DNA of 64,000 nt from Grammothele lineata (lineage: Eukaryota; Basidiomycota; Agaricomycetes; Polyporales; Polyporaceae): NCBI GenBank assembly GCA_002150815.3, contig NDFF03000068.1:1-64000 (forward strand), written 5' to 3'. This document shows positions 44,033 through 54,154 of the stretch, piece by piece. Position numbers and translations under genes: made by a program. The stretch's first letter is position 1; each line of letters begins with the position of its first letter. The notes beneath the pieces are model-generated. The model saw only the letters and a program-made list of their open reading frames with translations. It made no database searches and had not been told where the DNA came from.

Positions 44033-46136
44033 ATGTCTCGGTCAGGCTCGCCCACGCCCGCCGTTCCACACCCGGATCCCGCACCGGTCATGGCTCAGTC
44101 TATCGACGAAAAGGCCGCTTCTGTGCACACTTACAAGGAGCGCTCGATGCTGAAGAACCTCATCCTTATTGGGACCGTTACGCTCGCACAGATTCTCAAC
44201 GTGAGTATTTTCGCTTTCGGTACTTTTCCCACCGGTGTCCTGCGGCTCAGTGATATCCGTATTTAGGTCGCCAATATCTCCGTTACCTCGATCTCTCTTC
44301 CAACAATCGGCAAGGAGCTTAATGTGTCGGAGACGAACCTTCAATGGCCCGTTTCGGCCTTCGCGCTCAGCAGTGTACGCATCTCTCTCTTCGTGCTGAC
44401 TTGGCGAGCTCATCAGGCTGTTCACAGGGCTGTTTGCTCCTCTTTCTCGGGCGCGCGGCGGATCTGTTTGGGCGGAAGAAGGCGTTCATCCTGGGATGCG
44501 GGTGCATGGGGGTGTTTGGTCTAGGATGCGGCTTCGCGCAAAGTAAGTGAACTTATCCTCTATCCCCGCACCCGTGTACCCATACCCATATGCCGCAAGA
44601 CGATATCACCATCGACATTCTCCGCGCGCTCCAAGGTGTGGGTGCGTCTGCAGCCATCCCTGCGTCACTCGGGATTCTCGCACACACATTCCCGCCCTCG
44701 CACATGCGGTCTATCGCGTTCGCGACTTTCGGAGCGGGAGCGCCCGTTGGTGGTGCGATAGGGCAGATCATCGGTGGCGTTTTCACGCAAGTCACGAAGT
44801 GAGTGATTGTATTCACATGCGCGCCGCGCACGCCTAACGTTCGACAGAGAGACGTGGCGCTCGACGTTCTGGTTCCTGACGGGGCTGAGTTTTCTCTGCT
44901 GCATGGGCGGGTTCATCTCCATCAACCCGGACGAGCCCTACGAGCTCGAGGATAGGTGCGCGATCCGTACGGTGTGTTCGTTAGCATTGGCTTACCCGGG
45001 TCCGTAGGCGATTGGATTGGATCGGCGCGTTGCTCATCACCGCTGGCCTTACCCTGATCATCTTCGTCCTTAGTGACGGAAGCATCGCGCCGAACGGTTG
45101 GAAGACCGGCTGTAAGCACAAGCTATAGCCTTCATTTCGCGCGCGCGCTGACAGTGTTCGTACAGATGTCATCGCACTTCTTGTGGTCGGCGTCTTCATC
45201 ATCGGGCTCTTCGTTCTATGGGAGTCCTACCTTGAGCAGGTGCACAAAGACACAACATCGACGAAGGACCGCTGGTGGACGCCTCCGCCGCTCATGCCCG
45301 TCTCGATCTGGGCGCGCTCGAAAGGCCAGCTCGCGGCGGTCCTGATGATCGCGTTCGTCGAGATGTGCGCGTTCAACGTGTTTTGCTTCTGGGTTCAGGT
45401 GCGCGGCCTGGTTATCAGGTGCTCGGACGTACTAACGGGCTCGCGCAGTTGTACTACCAGGACTACCTGGGCTTGAGTCCGGTCCTGACGATGGTCCGCC
45501 TCCTACCCATGTTCGTCACCGGGGTAACGTGCAACGTCATCATCGCGCTCGCTGTCTCGCGCGTTCCGCTCGTTTTCCTCGTTCGTACGTCCTCCGTTGT
45601 CGGCTCTCAGTATGGCCCGCATGCTCACGTCCTGCGTCCGCTTTACAGTCATCGGCACGCTCCTCACGGGAGTTTCCTGCCTCCTATTCGCGCTCATCAA
45701 CCCCGCTGCCCCGTACTGGGCTTTCGGCTTCCCCGCCGCCATCCTCACCGTCTTCGGCGCCGACTTCGTCTTCTCCACCGGCACCCTCTTCACCGCCAAG
45801 GTCTGCTTGCCCCACGAGCAGTCCCTCGGCGGCGCGCTTTTCCAGACAATGTCCCAACTCGGGACCGCGTTCGGGCTCGCGGTCTCCACCGTCGTGTTTG
45901 ACGCGCGCGTGCAGCGCGAGGGCGGCGCGGATCCCGCGACGAGGGGTTCGCATCTGCAGGCGTACAAGGACGCGATGTGGAGCGGGTTCGCGATGGGCGC
46001 GTTTGGTGCGCTGTTGGCGTTCATCTCGCTGAGGGGCGTTGGGCCGGTCGGACATAGGAAGACGAGGGCGGAGGTTAAGGACGTGGAAAGTGAGGAGGCG
46101 ACTCCGAGTGCAAGTGAGGACGGAAAGACACCATGA
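44033..46136 (+). CDS. MFS drug:H+ antiporter-2 (DHA2) type transporter, copy 2
   Basis: Nine exons (44033-44200, 44267-44374, 44428-44542, 44600-44798, 44848-44955, 45008-45111, 45166-45398, 45449-45584, 45649-46136) give 552 aa. Motifs match copy 1: GRAADLFGRKK, RALQGVGASAAIP, GAPVGGAIGQIIGG, PPPLMPVSIWARSKGQLAAV, and LPHEQSLGGALFQTMSQLGT. Exons 2-6 have identical lengths in the two copies (108, 115, 199, 108, 104), so they come from a duplication. Copy 2 has gained, or copy 1 lost, the intron at 45399-45448, and copy 2 lacks the last copy-1 intron. The substrate is unknown. No biosynthetic cluster is visible near either copy. Confidence 0.9.
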
Positions 46137-46497
46137 TCTCTTACTTTAGGCTAGATTTAGGTTCCCGGGTTGAGCGCGTCTCCTTGAGACCGCGCTCTTA
46201 GTAGGTATCATCAGAGTAATAAACTAGTAGACTTCAGCAAAACGTAGCGGGGCGTCGATATAACCGGTGGGCGGCTACGCCGAACGAGAAAGGTGGCGAG
46301 ACGAGACGGGGAAGCAGCTAAATACGAACTTATATTGTATCGTCGTTCGTGTGCGTATATACTGTCCTGAGAAGTCGAACGTGGGTATGGCGGAAACAAG
46401 AGTACAATTACATGAGCTATAATACAGCAAGAGCTGAAACGCGTCCGTTCATTGTCTATCCTCGTGTCGTCTGTTGCCCTGCCATCTCATATCACCG
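46137..46497. other. spacer between MFS copy 2 and the tRNase Z remnant
   Basis: About 360 bases of converging 3' sequence. Nothing recognised. Confidence 0.35.
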
Positions 46498-49400
46498 TCA
46501 ATCGTCCCTCCTCCGGTCCCGCTTGTCGTCGCGATCCCTCCCTCGCCTTGGCCTATCGCGTTCGTCTCGTCTCTGACCGTGGCTGCCGTACCCCGGCGAG
46601 CCCTGCCCACTCGAGCTCTGAAACTTTCTCATCCTCTCCCCGCCCCTCCACCCGTCCGACCGTGCGTGCGCTCCGAATCGGGACGGCAGCGCGCCGCTAT
46701 TTCCATCTCGCAGCGGAGGCCCTCTCGTAAACGTGGGCGTGTACGAAGTAGGCGAGTTGACGTCCATGTTCACGTCAGTCCCGTCCTCATGTTCCGACGG
46801 CCTCGTTGCGGCGCGGGAGACGTTCGGGGGTACGATGACGTGGACGTCCGTCGCGGCCTCGACGCGCACGAACTTCCCGGGGGCCCAGCCGTCCGCGGCT
46901 TGTTTCTAGATCTCGAGCGCGCAAGCTCGGCGGAGCTTCGTGGTGGCGGGGCTGCCGGTGGTCGAGGAGCAGGGGCCGTGGCTCGGGTCGGGCGCGGGGA
47001 ATCTGTACGATGCAAGCGTCGGTGGGCAGGCGGGAGGAAGTGAAAGGGGAAGGACGCACCGGGCACCGATGTGGTTCAACACGAGACGTTCCGCCGAGAT
47101 CACACGCGCGAACGCGCCCGCCATCTCGGGCGCGCTATGGTCTCGCAGAATCATTTTCTCGCGCACGCTCTCCGGAGTGCGATTCTCGCCCGTTCGCTCC
47201 ATCAGGTCGACGCTGACGGGCATATGCGCGTCGGTTGCTTCGTGCACGAGTTGCGAGACGGGGACCTTGACGGGAATGCCGTTCCCCCACGGATCAAGCA
47301 TGGGGAGGGCGGACGTGAAGGGTGGGTCGGAGTGGATGAGGGGGATGAGGCCGGTGGGGTCGTGCGTATCCCCGAGGACGACGAGCTTGCGCGGTGCAGG
47401 CGAGGACGCGGTGAATTCGCCGCGCGGGAGCTCGCGGATAACGTAGCCAATACAAGGATCTGAACGAACCATTAGCTGGACGCGCGCGTAGCGGAATCGG
47501 AAGACTTACCGCAATGCTGGATAGGGCCCGCGTCGACGATGGCGCCCCACCTTCCGCGCGGTTCGATATGAACGATCCGTCGCATCAGAAAAAAGGTCAA
47601 GGGTCTGTAGTACCAGCGGCAACTCTTGTGTGCTGTATAGACCCTGGTGTGCCCTATAGCACGTAGCTTAGAGGCATAGCGCCTGGTAGCGCCTGGTAGT
47701 ACGGCGGCCGGCCCCGTTGCACTCTGTAGCGTTCTGTAGTACACGCTACGGGGTTATAGCTTTTTGTAGCGCCTCGCGCAACCCTATTGTACGCTAGGGA
47801 CTATCATGGTACAGCATCTGACGTTGTAGACACAGATAGTATGGCTGTGCTGTAGTACGGTTGTTGACTTAATGGGTTGGCGCGCGAGGAGGGATATGGG
47901 GTCACATTGTATTAAGCAGGCACTACCGCTACGATACAGGATGGACTATGCAACCGTAAGATATGAGACTTAGGAGGAATAATCCATGCAGTGCAAAAAC
48001 GAGCGTTGGAAGCTTACAAATGCGGGGGTGACAGAATGCTTGCTAGGTCATCATAGAGCGAGATCGCAGATAGAAGATGTCTGGGAGAGGGGTTTCTTCG
48101 GATAGTACTAACACCAGTAGATGAAGACGCGAGAGAAGTGTGGACCAGATAGAAGTTACACGCTAGCGAGAGGAGCACAGGACCAGGAGGGAGGAGAGGG
48201 TTTCGCACTTTGACGGAGGCCAGAAGAACGCTAACTCACCTGATGGGACCCATATTGATACAGCAGGTGCCGCACAGCCCAAGATTGCACTCATCGGGGC
48301 ACCTCAATGAAGATGAAAGAGACCCACAAAGCCTAGCCGAGCAGGAGTATCGAGGCGAGGATGTTCTACAGGCAGGGATCAGCAACTGAGGCGGACTCGA
48401 ACAAGCTCTGCAAGAGTAGAAGAGATGTGACAAGAGCGAATCAGGCGGATGCAAAAGACGTCAGCGTAAGAAACGGATGAGGTATGTAGAGCGAGTCGAC
48501 AGGAGAGACCAAGCAAAAGGGAGACGAGTCTGCAGCGAGAACAAGAAGCGAGCAAGTCGACGGACTGCAGGTGCAAGGCCGAAGCGCTGGATCGCGTCAT
48601 CGGCAATTTTAAGCGCCTCGTTACTCGAGTCATTCTCCGAGCTCGTGCAGCGTCGTCCTTCGTCCTTTGCTCTTTCTCCTCGTCCGTCTCACCCTGCAGT
48701 CCTCGCTCCTGATCTCTACTGCCTGTCTGTGCTTTTCCTTCCGGCGTCTCTTTCGACATGCGCGCGAGGCGACGTCTCAAGATCCGCCAAGACTCCCCGG
48801 GAACCTCCCCTGCAAGCGCAGAACCGTGCAAGTACATGCGATTTTCGGCCTCGGTAAGGTATGTTTTGTACAAGCTATGGTAGTCACATGTCATCTAAAT
48901 CCCCGAGACCTCGTTCCTCATGGACAGCATGACGCTTCTTACCCAATCAGCGGTAGCGGATACGGGTGAGGTACATGTACTGTTGTACTAGGCTCTCCGT
49001 CGACATGCTCACGTACGCGCTAACTTCACAGGCTCAGTGATACATGAGGGAGGTGTGTCAGGGATGTCGCTAGTCTTTCTGGTGCGTTGCAATCGATTCC
49101 TATCTTAGCTCTTAGCTCATGCTGACGCGAACATCATCGACTAATCTCACCGCTGCTTCCCGCCCGAACAATCCGCATGGCCGTTCCTGCCCTGCCCGGC
49201 GCACACGCTCCTCGTACAAGATGTTTCTCGAATGTGCCGTCCTGTCACCAAGGCATTCGTCCAAGATGTCGCCCTCGCTGCGACAGAGCGCCAGATGGCA
49301 GTCAAATATCGTGATGAGTGCGGGGACGTACTGGGCGCATGGTGTATAGCCTGCGAACAAGGTATGTTCGCTCTCTAATACGTTGTAGAAGCGGAGGAGG

Positions 49401-50270
49401 TTGCGGGAGGGTGTCACCTGCACGCGACGAGAGGACTGCGTGCGACGAGAGGACTGCGCGCGACGAGAGGACTAGTGACGAGCGAGAGGAAAGCGTGTGA
49501 GGCGAGTACGGATTTCTGCATTCAGATAAGGCACATCCATTGTGCGCACTAGCTGTGCAACGGCCCCCCCCTACCCTACACCATGTACCGCGGTCATAAC
49601 GCTATGTATCTTCGTCGTCTGTTGTAATTAATGAAACATTTCGTGATCTCGACGTCCTCCGATGCAAGATATGGCTTCTACCTAATATATACTGGCAAAT
49701 AGCCCCTTCTGTACCACAGCTACAGCTTCTATGTTATACTCTATTGATAGCCTGCTCATCTACCCAGCATCATAGTGCTCAACAGAGCCGCCGAGCCAAA
49801 CTATCGAGTGCTACGGAGTGCTACAGAGCGCTACAGAACGCGCGCGGGCGGCTACAGCGCATGTGAGAGCGGGGGGGTTGCAACAGTGCTACAGCGACTA
49901 TATGGACCACATTGTCCTACGGCGGCGAGCGTTTTTTTACTGATGCGCCAGTAGCCGTCGGTGTCGCACCGGCTATCCTGGCCCACGCACTTGCTGGGAT
50001 TTCGAGCGTCCATCTCGTCGGCGGTGCCAGGCTAGGTGTCTGCTGCGACGGACGGCTCTTCGCCATCGAAGAGGAGTTCATGGGCGGCGTACGAGAACTC
50101 GCTCCGGGTGTGAGTTATGGTCCAGAGCATGCGGACCATGCGCCGGATGCCGCGCGGTTCGTAAATTTCGACGCGCGATGGTCGCTCGTTGGGTGGCGGT
50201 GGGCCCGGTACGGGTTTTGGGATGCCAAGGATGTTGCGGAGGAATGTGAGATTTCCCATCGTGTGGTCGG
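46498..50270 (-). pseudogene. tRNase Z (ribonuclease Z) remnant, split by a 2.36-kb element
   Basis: On the minus strand the pieces are: 50270-49946 (ADHTMGNLTFLRNILGIPKP, PSRVEIYEPRGIRRMVRMLW, HELLFDGEEPSVAADT), then element 47583-49945, then 47582-47510 (RRIVHIEPRGRWGAIVDAGP), 47459-47060 (DPCIGYVIRE, VVLGDTHDPTGL, LVHEATDAHMP, HSAPEMAGAFARVI, LVLNHIGAR) and 47002-46498. These are the middle and C-terminal parts of the 3'-tRNA-processing endonuclease: end of the HxHADH motif, GDT and the HEAT motif. Two in-frame TAG codons (50034-50032 and 46908-46906) interrupt the frame, and the N-terminus upstream of the HADH half-motif is absent, replaced by repeats from 50327 on. It is a dead copy; an intact gene should exist elsewhere, because tRNase Z is essential. 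Confidence 0.85.
47583..49945. mobile_element. 2363-bp CATCAG-ended element inserted in the tRNase Z remnant
   Basis: The left end reads CATCAGAAAAAAGG and the right end, inverted, CATCAGTAAAAAAACG, flanked on both sides by CG (47581-47582 and 49946-49947). Removing the element and one CG restores the host frame (GYWRRIVHIEP). Just inside the ends are many short TGTAGCG/CTGTAGTAC repeats in opposite orientation (47610-47780 and 49795-49890), a subterminal array. No transposase is recognisable. A minus-strand frame within (about 49423-49119: LRFYNVLESEHTLFAGYTPC...) looks protein-like and may be a captured fragment. The element is therefore read as non-autonomous. Confidence 0.7.
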
Positions 50271-51250
50271 CTACAAAAACATCAGCACAACTCGAAAATC
50301 AGACGAGAACGGAAAGCGGTGCTGGCCATCAGCAAAAATGTAAATTTACCGGCAATGATTTTGTTGCACCGCGGACGTTGGCCTGTATCTCGGTAAGGGC
50401 GGCGTCATCGCGAGCTAGTAGAATACATCGCGATGGCGGCGCCAGCATCGGGACAGGGCCCGGCGCATCGTGATACGGGCGCCAGCATCCGGGCGTATCG
50501 GGATATGCGCAAGGTCATCGCGTTGCGCCGGGCTGCATTGGGATGCATCGCGATCAGGCCGTGCGCGTTGCGTAGAGTAGCGATACATGAGAACTACTTA
50601 CATAGCATCAGCAATAAATTCCGCGTTCTTCACCTGTCTTAACCTGTCTGAGCAGTCTTATTGCGTCTTAAATTGTCTTTTCATACATTTTTGCTCGCTT
50701 TCAAGTTCAAAATAAGGCCAAAACAGATGAAATCAGACGGTTTCAGACCATATAAGGTGAGCTCACAGACGACTCAGGAGATTAAGATGGGCTAAGGCGG
50801 ATCTAAGGCCAGGCAATTTATTCCTGATGTACCCATAAACTCACTAAATCATGCTGCTTAACATAGTATTTGCTCTTTGAAACCTGTGTTCGTGTGCATA
50901 CTTCAACGTTTCGAGCAATCCCTCTTCGACAGGACGAGCGAACGTTGGCGCCGAGAGGGCTTGGATCTGAGGCTGCTGCCAAATTGAGGCTTGAAACGCC
51001 TACTTTTGGTAAGTGATTAGAACTCCGCGCTGCCTTCGATCCCCAAAGGATAAGACAGTGGCGGCGGACTCACCGTCGACTTCAAGCCTTGTCCTCCTCT
51101 CCCTCTCTCGTGCGCCTCTACATCAGCAAAAATGTATATTTACCCTAATGCGCCGGGCAGTATCCCGATAGTATACAATCGAGAGGGGAAAAAGCTAGCC
51201 CATAAGGGTTAAGGCTACGCAAGGGTAAGACTTTTATGCTGTTTGCAATG
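50271..51250. mobile_element. nested CATCAG-ended element remnants
   Basis: Two direct termini, CATCAGCAAAAATGTAAATT at 50327 and CATCAGCAAAAATGTATATT at 51121, both run on into TTACC and differ at one base over 24. Short repeats follow each (GCATCGCGAT and ATCGGGATA types near 50405-50570, ATCCCGATAG near 51160). A CCTGATG terminus-like site is at 50832-50838. No matching inverted end could be paired, so limits are unknown. The tRNase Z N-terminus would have lain here, so insertion or rearrangement probably removed it. No coding sequence is recognised. Confidence 0.45.
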
Positions 51251-51566
51251 ACATTGGCGGCACGCCTCCAAGTACATCTCTAATATACCTATTAGGTCTA
51301 CGGAATACAGTAGCGGCATGCCGCCAATGACATACATGAATACGTATGAATGGTATGTTGATTGTATATATCAATGTCATACGCGGCATGCCGCCAGCGT
51401 CACCAGTGTATCAAAGTACACTAGCGGCATGCCGCCAGTGCAATACAAGAACGGCACAAATGTTATTATGTTAGCGGATGTACATTTGCGGCATGCCGCT
51501 GGTGTCATTGAAATAGACATACCATCGATGACGCTGGAGGCATGCCACTAGCGTCACTGGAGTTGG
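51250..51566. repeat. palindrome array A (GCGGCATGCCGC core)
   Basis: Six short inverted repeats in about 310 bases share the form TGACAYTRGCGGCATGCCGCYARYGTCA; cores are at about 51256, 51313, 51382, 51425, 51487 and 51530. Most have the perfect 12-bp palindrome GCGGCATGCCGC. The array lies just beyond the 3' end of the minus-strand gene at 51714-52853. Arrays B and C repeat the same unit. Confidence 0.7.
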
Positions 51567-51713
51567 TCATTACTATATGCGTATCCACAACTCTTGTCCT
51601 TCAGCAGGTGGTTAAATTCTGTACATGCGATGATATATTCGTCGACAATTCGTAGTAGTACATTTATACGGAAGACTTCGCTAACACCATTGATTCTGAC
51701 AACGCGAGTACGA

Positions 51714-52853
51714 CTACACCTCAGCCATGGTCTCCTGCAGAAGCTCGATTAAAGCAGCCTCATTGTCCGTAAGCGCGATGTTCAAAATACGCATGCGTTC
51801 AAGCTGACGCCTGTCGTTCTCCTCGGACAAACTAACAGTAGACGTACGACGTACGTTGCGAAGCCAACGCAGCTCCCCCAAATCGGCCTGCATTCTGTCG
51901 GCGATGGTGGCGAGCTCGGGCTCGAACCGGGACATGCGCGCTAGGTTGGGGTAGAGAGCCCAGACGTCGGTGATGGATTCATCGCTGTCGAAGCTGTGGA
52001 AGGACGAGTGGGTGTTTCGGGAAGACTATGTATGGGAGGAAATGAGTACGCTATTGAATGCGAATGCGATAAAGGACGTACCGAGGTAGAGGCGAAGGAG
52101 CGGTCGGTATCGTCGCTGCCATTCGCGTCGCTATCGGTGTAGGGGGTGCCGTCGGTGACGACATCGTCGCTGCCGGAGTCGTGCGAGTTGTTAGAAAGGT
52201 TGCCGTTGCTGTCATTGCTGTCGTTGCTGGCGCTGTCGGAAGAATTGTCCTAGAAATGAGAAACAATAATCAGATAGGTAAACGCATTGATCAAGAACCA
52301 AAAAGGCTTACCGAGGGGTCCGGAGAGACGACGGGTTGGAGAGCGTGGGTGCCGGAAGGGGTGTTCGAGCCGGAGCGGGGAGTGAGAGGAGCGTTAGAAT
52401 AATATCTGGAAGCCTGCGGAGGTAGGGGCGTGAATATCGGAACAAGTAGAGAACGAGATAACACGAACCCAGGCCCAGAGTGCCTCAGAGTCGCGGTGCG
52501 TGCGTTCGGCTGTATTGGTGGTCGGGGGGATCGTAGTGTCAGGGCGAGTAACGACCGGGAGAGGAAAGACCGGGTCCTCGACGAGGGAGATCTGTTAGGA
52601 ATGCGTTAGTATGGACATGCAGAGAACGGAAGGTGAAGAGACGTACCCAAGTTGCCAAGTCATTCGCGCTGTGGGGGTACTGGATGGGTCTATTGACGAA
52701 TTGCTAGGAGGGGAGAAGCCGATGAAGCGAAGACGAGAGGGCAGAGGAATGAATACATACCTCAGTGATGCGGGTTGCTGTGGTGCCAGGGACCCATCCG
52801 AGTAGCTCGGGGGCTGGGGTATCGTCGGTGGGGGGGAGGTTGTCGATGGACAT
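51714..52853 (-). CDS. hypothetical acidic protein of the palindrome-bordered group (P1)
   Basis: Six exons (52761-52853, 52647-52703, 52469-52591, 52312-52413, 52082-52249, 51714-52025), all ending in phase 0, give 284 aa. MSIDNLPPTDDTPAPELLGW opens an acidic N-terminus; the middle is Ser/Asn/Asp-rich (DNSSDSASNDSNDSNGN), and the C-terminal 100 residues are helical and coiled-coil-like (ELATIADRMQADLGELRWLR; DRRQLERMRILNIALTDNEA). I do not recognise a domain. It is divergent from P2 at 53113 with 260 bases between starts, so they probably share a promoter. All-phase-0 introns and low complexity suggest fast evolution. A nucleic-acid- or partner-binding scaffold is only a guess. Confidence 0.65.
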
Positions 52854-53112
52854 GGCTGAGAGCACAGGAGAAGAGAGGAGGGGAGAGAGAAGCGGGGGAA
52901 GAGGGAGGGCAAGGGGCGAGTTTTGAGGGGATGGGATATACAGGGGCAAAGAAGGGCGATGGAACGGATAAGTCGAATCTAAAATCCGGAGGTTAGCATG
53001 TGGACTATGCGGGAAGAAGAAGCGAGGAGGTAGCTATAAAAGAGGGAGCACGGGAACGGAGCGTGCGGGCGGGCATCCTTTGCCTGTGAACGTTCACGCG
53101 AGCCCTGCAAAG

Positions 53113-53707
53113 ATGGCACTGGTGAGCAAGAGCACTCAGACGACCGATGGCGAAGGACGCGAGGTGAGTGTTTGTTGATCGGCAGGGGGGACAAGATACT
53201 TACTTAGGGTGACGATGAGGAGGGCGCGATGTGGTCCGATGAGGAGACGTATCACGATGCGGCGAGCGGTACGGGCGGGTCTGGGGCAGAGGTGAGCGAG
53301 AACGGCCGGTTGTACGTGAGCGATGATGCGATACTGAACTCACGTAGATGAACTCTAACGTGGCGGGCTCAGGAGCGGGGAGAGGGCTGGCTGATCTGGG
53401 GGACTCGCCGATCGCGGAGCATTTTGGATGGATGAGCGGTGCGGGGATGAGGGCTGTGTTCCGTGTGCTTCACGGAGAGGAGGCTGAGGCTGCTGCACGG
53501 GAGGGGCTGCGATCTGTGTACGAACGGGAGCGTGAGTGGGTGGGACGATTGTTCGACGAGGTGAAGTGGGACCTAGAGGACCCTGTGCAGACGTTCGACG
53601 CTGAGAGCGACACCGCGCACCAGACGATCGTGCACTCGATCGACTCGTCGTTGCAGGAGCTTGCGGCGGAACGGGCTATGTACATATCGATACTTCAGGG
53701 ATCGTGA
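53113..53707 (+). CDS. hypothetical acidic helical protein of the palindrome-bordered group (P2)
   Basis: Three exons (53113-53163, 53208-53291, 53348-53707) give 164 aa. MALVSKSTQTTDGEGREGDD starts an acidic N-terminus (EEGAMWSDEETYHDAAS). The last 100 residues are predicted helical: GEEAEAAAREGLRSVYERER, then DTAHQTIVHSIDSSLQELAA. No domain is recognised. The layout, acidic N-terminus plus helical C-terminus with all-phase-0 introns, is the same as in P1 and P3, so the three may form a gene set. It is followed immediately by palindrome array B. Confidence 0.6.
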
Positions 53708-53809
53708 CTTAGCCTTAGAAAGGACGATAATTGCTTCCGGGTATAAACGAGAACGTTGGCGGTACCACGAAGACTGTACATACCCTTAGTGGTTAATCAA
53801 GGGCGTGTG

Positions 53810-54030
53810 AACGTCATTGGCGGCACGCCGCTAATGTCACTTATATCACTTTGATATACTATTGCATAGTGTAATGCCCGACAATCGAACGTCTCGACAA
53901 GTTTCTGTGATATTGTTTGCGGCATGCCGCTAATGTCATTGGTGTCATGCCGCTAATGTCATTAATCTACATAGACACGAATGCGTCCCCCAAATGACAG
54001 TCGCGGCACGCCGCTAAGGTCATTCTATAT
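53810..54030. repeat. palindrome array B (GCGGCATGCCGC core)
   Basis: Four units at about 53815, 53920, 53943 and 54002 of the same inverted repeat as array A (for example GCGGCATGCCGCTAATGTCA). The array sits between the converging 3' ends of P2 (53707) and P3 (54155). Confidence 0.65.
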
Positions 54031-54154
54031 AACGATGGTGGTTCAATGTTGTCTGTTACAGCCCATGTCCATTCGTATCGGCATCTTGATTGGTAGTGCC
54101 GCAACAGCCTCTTTGACAAACTGGTTTAAGTACAGTACTAAGCTATTCATTCAA

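Noticed and set aside
50280..50285. CATCAG at 50280 as an element end
   Set aside because: On the minus strand this is CTGATG just before TTTTTGTAG, more simply the branch-point region of a tRNase Z intron.
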